Below the pieces are notes generated by a model that saw only the letters and a program-made list of their open reading frames with translations, was not told the origin of the DNA and made no database searches. A stretch of 7,598 bases of DNA, from NCBI GenBank assembly GCA_009779525.1, contig WREB01000046.1, positions 1-7,598 of the forward strand, given 5' to 3'. The position numbers were made by a program, and so were the translations under genes. Source of the DNA: Defluviitaleaceae bacterium. GTDB lineage: Bacteria; Bacillota_A; Clostridia; Lachnospirales; WQUN01. Below, piece after piece: positions 6,952 to 7,598 of this stretch. Each line of letters opens with the position of its first letter. Within the stretch, counting starts at the first letter, position 1.

Positions 6952-7598
6952 GGCGGACACTATAAGTAAATATTGCCTGGTGTTTTCGAAGCGGGGCGCG
7001 CTTAAGTTCCTCGGGCATCTGGACTTTATGCGCGCGGTGCAAAAAACGGTGCGCCGCTCAATGCTCCCGGTTTCGTATTCGCGTGGGTACAACCCGCACA
7101 TGCTGCTTTCGTTCGCGCTGCCGCTCCCGCTCGGGATGGAGGCTTCCGCGGACTACGCGGAGCTCGTCCTCGAGGGCCCCGCTGAGGGCGCGTTGCTTGC
7201 GGAAAGCCTCAACGCCTGCGCTCCGGAGGGGCTCATATTTTTTGGGGCGGGAAAAATGGCGGAGGGGAGCCCGAGCCTAGCGGCGGAAGTTAGTTCCGCC
7301 GGATACGTCTTTAACGCCGGGGAACCGGCTTTGAATAAAGAAATCGAGGAAGCGGTCGGATGGATGATGGGCGAGCAAAGCATTATCGTAAATAAAAAAA
7401 CCAAGCGCGGCGAAGCGGCCGCCGACGTCAGGCGGGACGTCATAAGCGCCGAAAGCCGCGGAGACGGTATAGTCTTTATGCGGCTATCCGCGGGGGGCAG
7501 GGCGCACCTCAACCCGGAGCTCGTCGCGGACTTGATAAAAAACCGTTCCGGCGCTACGCGCGCGCGAAGCGCGGTCATGACGCGGACGGGGCTGTATA
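6935..7598 (+). CDS. DUF2344 protein (TIGR03936-like), 3' end beyond window
   Basis: The frame is open from ATG 6935 to the window end, 221 codons without a stop. It matches the small DUF2344 family found next to, or fused to, TIGR03960 radical SAM proteins: KYCLVFSKRG (12-21), FLGHLDFMR (25-33), SMLPVSYSRGYNPH (42-55), LSFALPLPLGMEASADY (58-74). Family length is about 220-240 residues and the last visible residues, RTGLY, resemble the family's end, so only a few codons are probably missing. The ATG overlaps the radical SAM gene by 17 bases in another frame and has no clear ribosome site of its own, which suggests translational coupling. Function is unknown; a role with the radical SAM partner, possibly in RNA or ribosome-related modification, is inferred only from the usual genomic company of RNase E/G and L21/L27 genes. 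Confidence 0.9.
   Translation, partial: MAEVNKADTISKYCLVFSKRGALKFLGHLDFMRAVQKTVRRSMLPVSYSRGYNPHMLLSFALPLPLGMEASADYAELVLEGPAEGALLAESLNACAPEGLIFFGAGKMAEGSPSLAAEVSSAGYVFNAGEPALNKEIEEAVGWMMGEQSIIVNKKTKRGEAAADVRRDVISAESRGDGIVFMRLSAGGRAHLNPELVADLIKNRSGATRARSAVMTRTGLY

Noticed and set aside
7153..7578. 141-residue minus-strand frame near the window end
   Set aside because: Lies opposite the DUF2344 frame, which shows strong family motifs and is open throughout.

Overview
The window is gene-dense, GC-rich bacterial DNA with Shine-Dalgarno starts, two probable TTG start codons and very tight gene packing (4-nt and 17-nt overlaps). Two features fit an anaerobic or fermentative bacterium, perhaps Bacillota/Clostridia-like: a single-chain pyruvate carboxylase, and a radical SAM (TIGR03960-like) plus DUF2344 (TIGR03936-like) pair. 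The lineage is a weak inference, because no rRNA or other marker gene is present. No tRNA, rRNA, CRISPR array, transposase or phage gene was seen.

Layout. (1) Bases 1-2588, plus strand: the last ~861 residues of pyruvate carboxylase, entering the window inside the biotin carboxylase domain and running through the carboxyltransferase and biotin-carrier domains. (2) Bases 2602-2630: a bulged hairpin with a T-run that ends this transcript. (3) Bases 2668-4850, minus strand: a two-gene unit, a cytosolic formylglycine-type sulfatase followed by a biotin-protein ligase (BirA catalytic type, no DNA-binding domain). The two overlap in a TTGA. (4) Bases 4851-5103: a divergent control region with a good minus-strand promoter, a small palindromic repeat of the dispersed type that translates as HCGLDPQS, a weaker plus-strand promoter and a leader hairpin. 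(5) Bases 5104-7598, plus strand: the radical SAM protein and, overlapping its end, a DUF2344 protein that is open at the window edge.

How the genes fit together. The clearest link is between pyruvate carboxylase and the biotin ligase. The carboxylase carries the biotinylation site (AMKM) and the ligase, transcribed convergently next to it, is the enzyme type that attaches biotin there. The sulfatase shares the ligase's transcript but has no obvious biochemical relation to it. The radical SAM/DUF2344 pair is a conserved bacterial pair for which I know no established reaction; related genomes often carry it upstream of RNase E/G and ribosomal protein L21/L27 genes, which here would lie beyond base 7598.

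I see no strong evidence for a wholly new system. The parts with real unknown biology are the radical SAM/DUF2344 pair, including a second CX3CX2C cysteine cluster at the end of the radical SAM protein, and the unusual translational coupling of a sulfatase to a biotin ligase.
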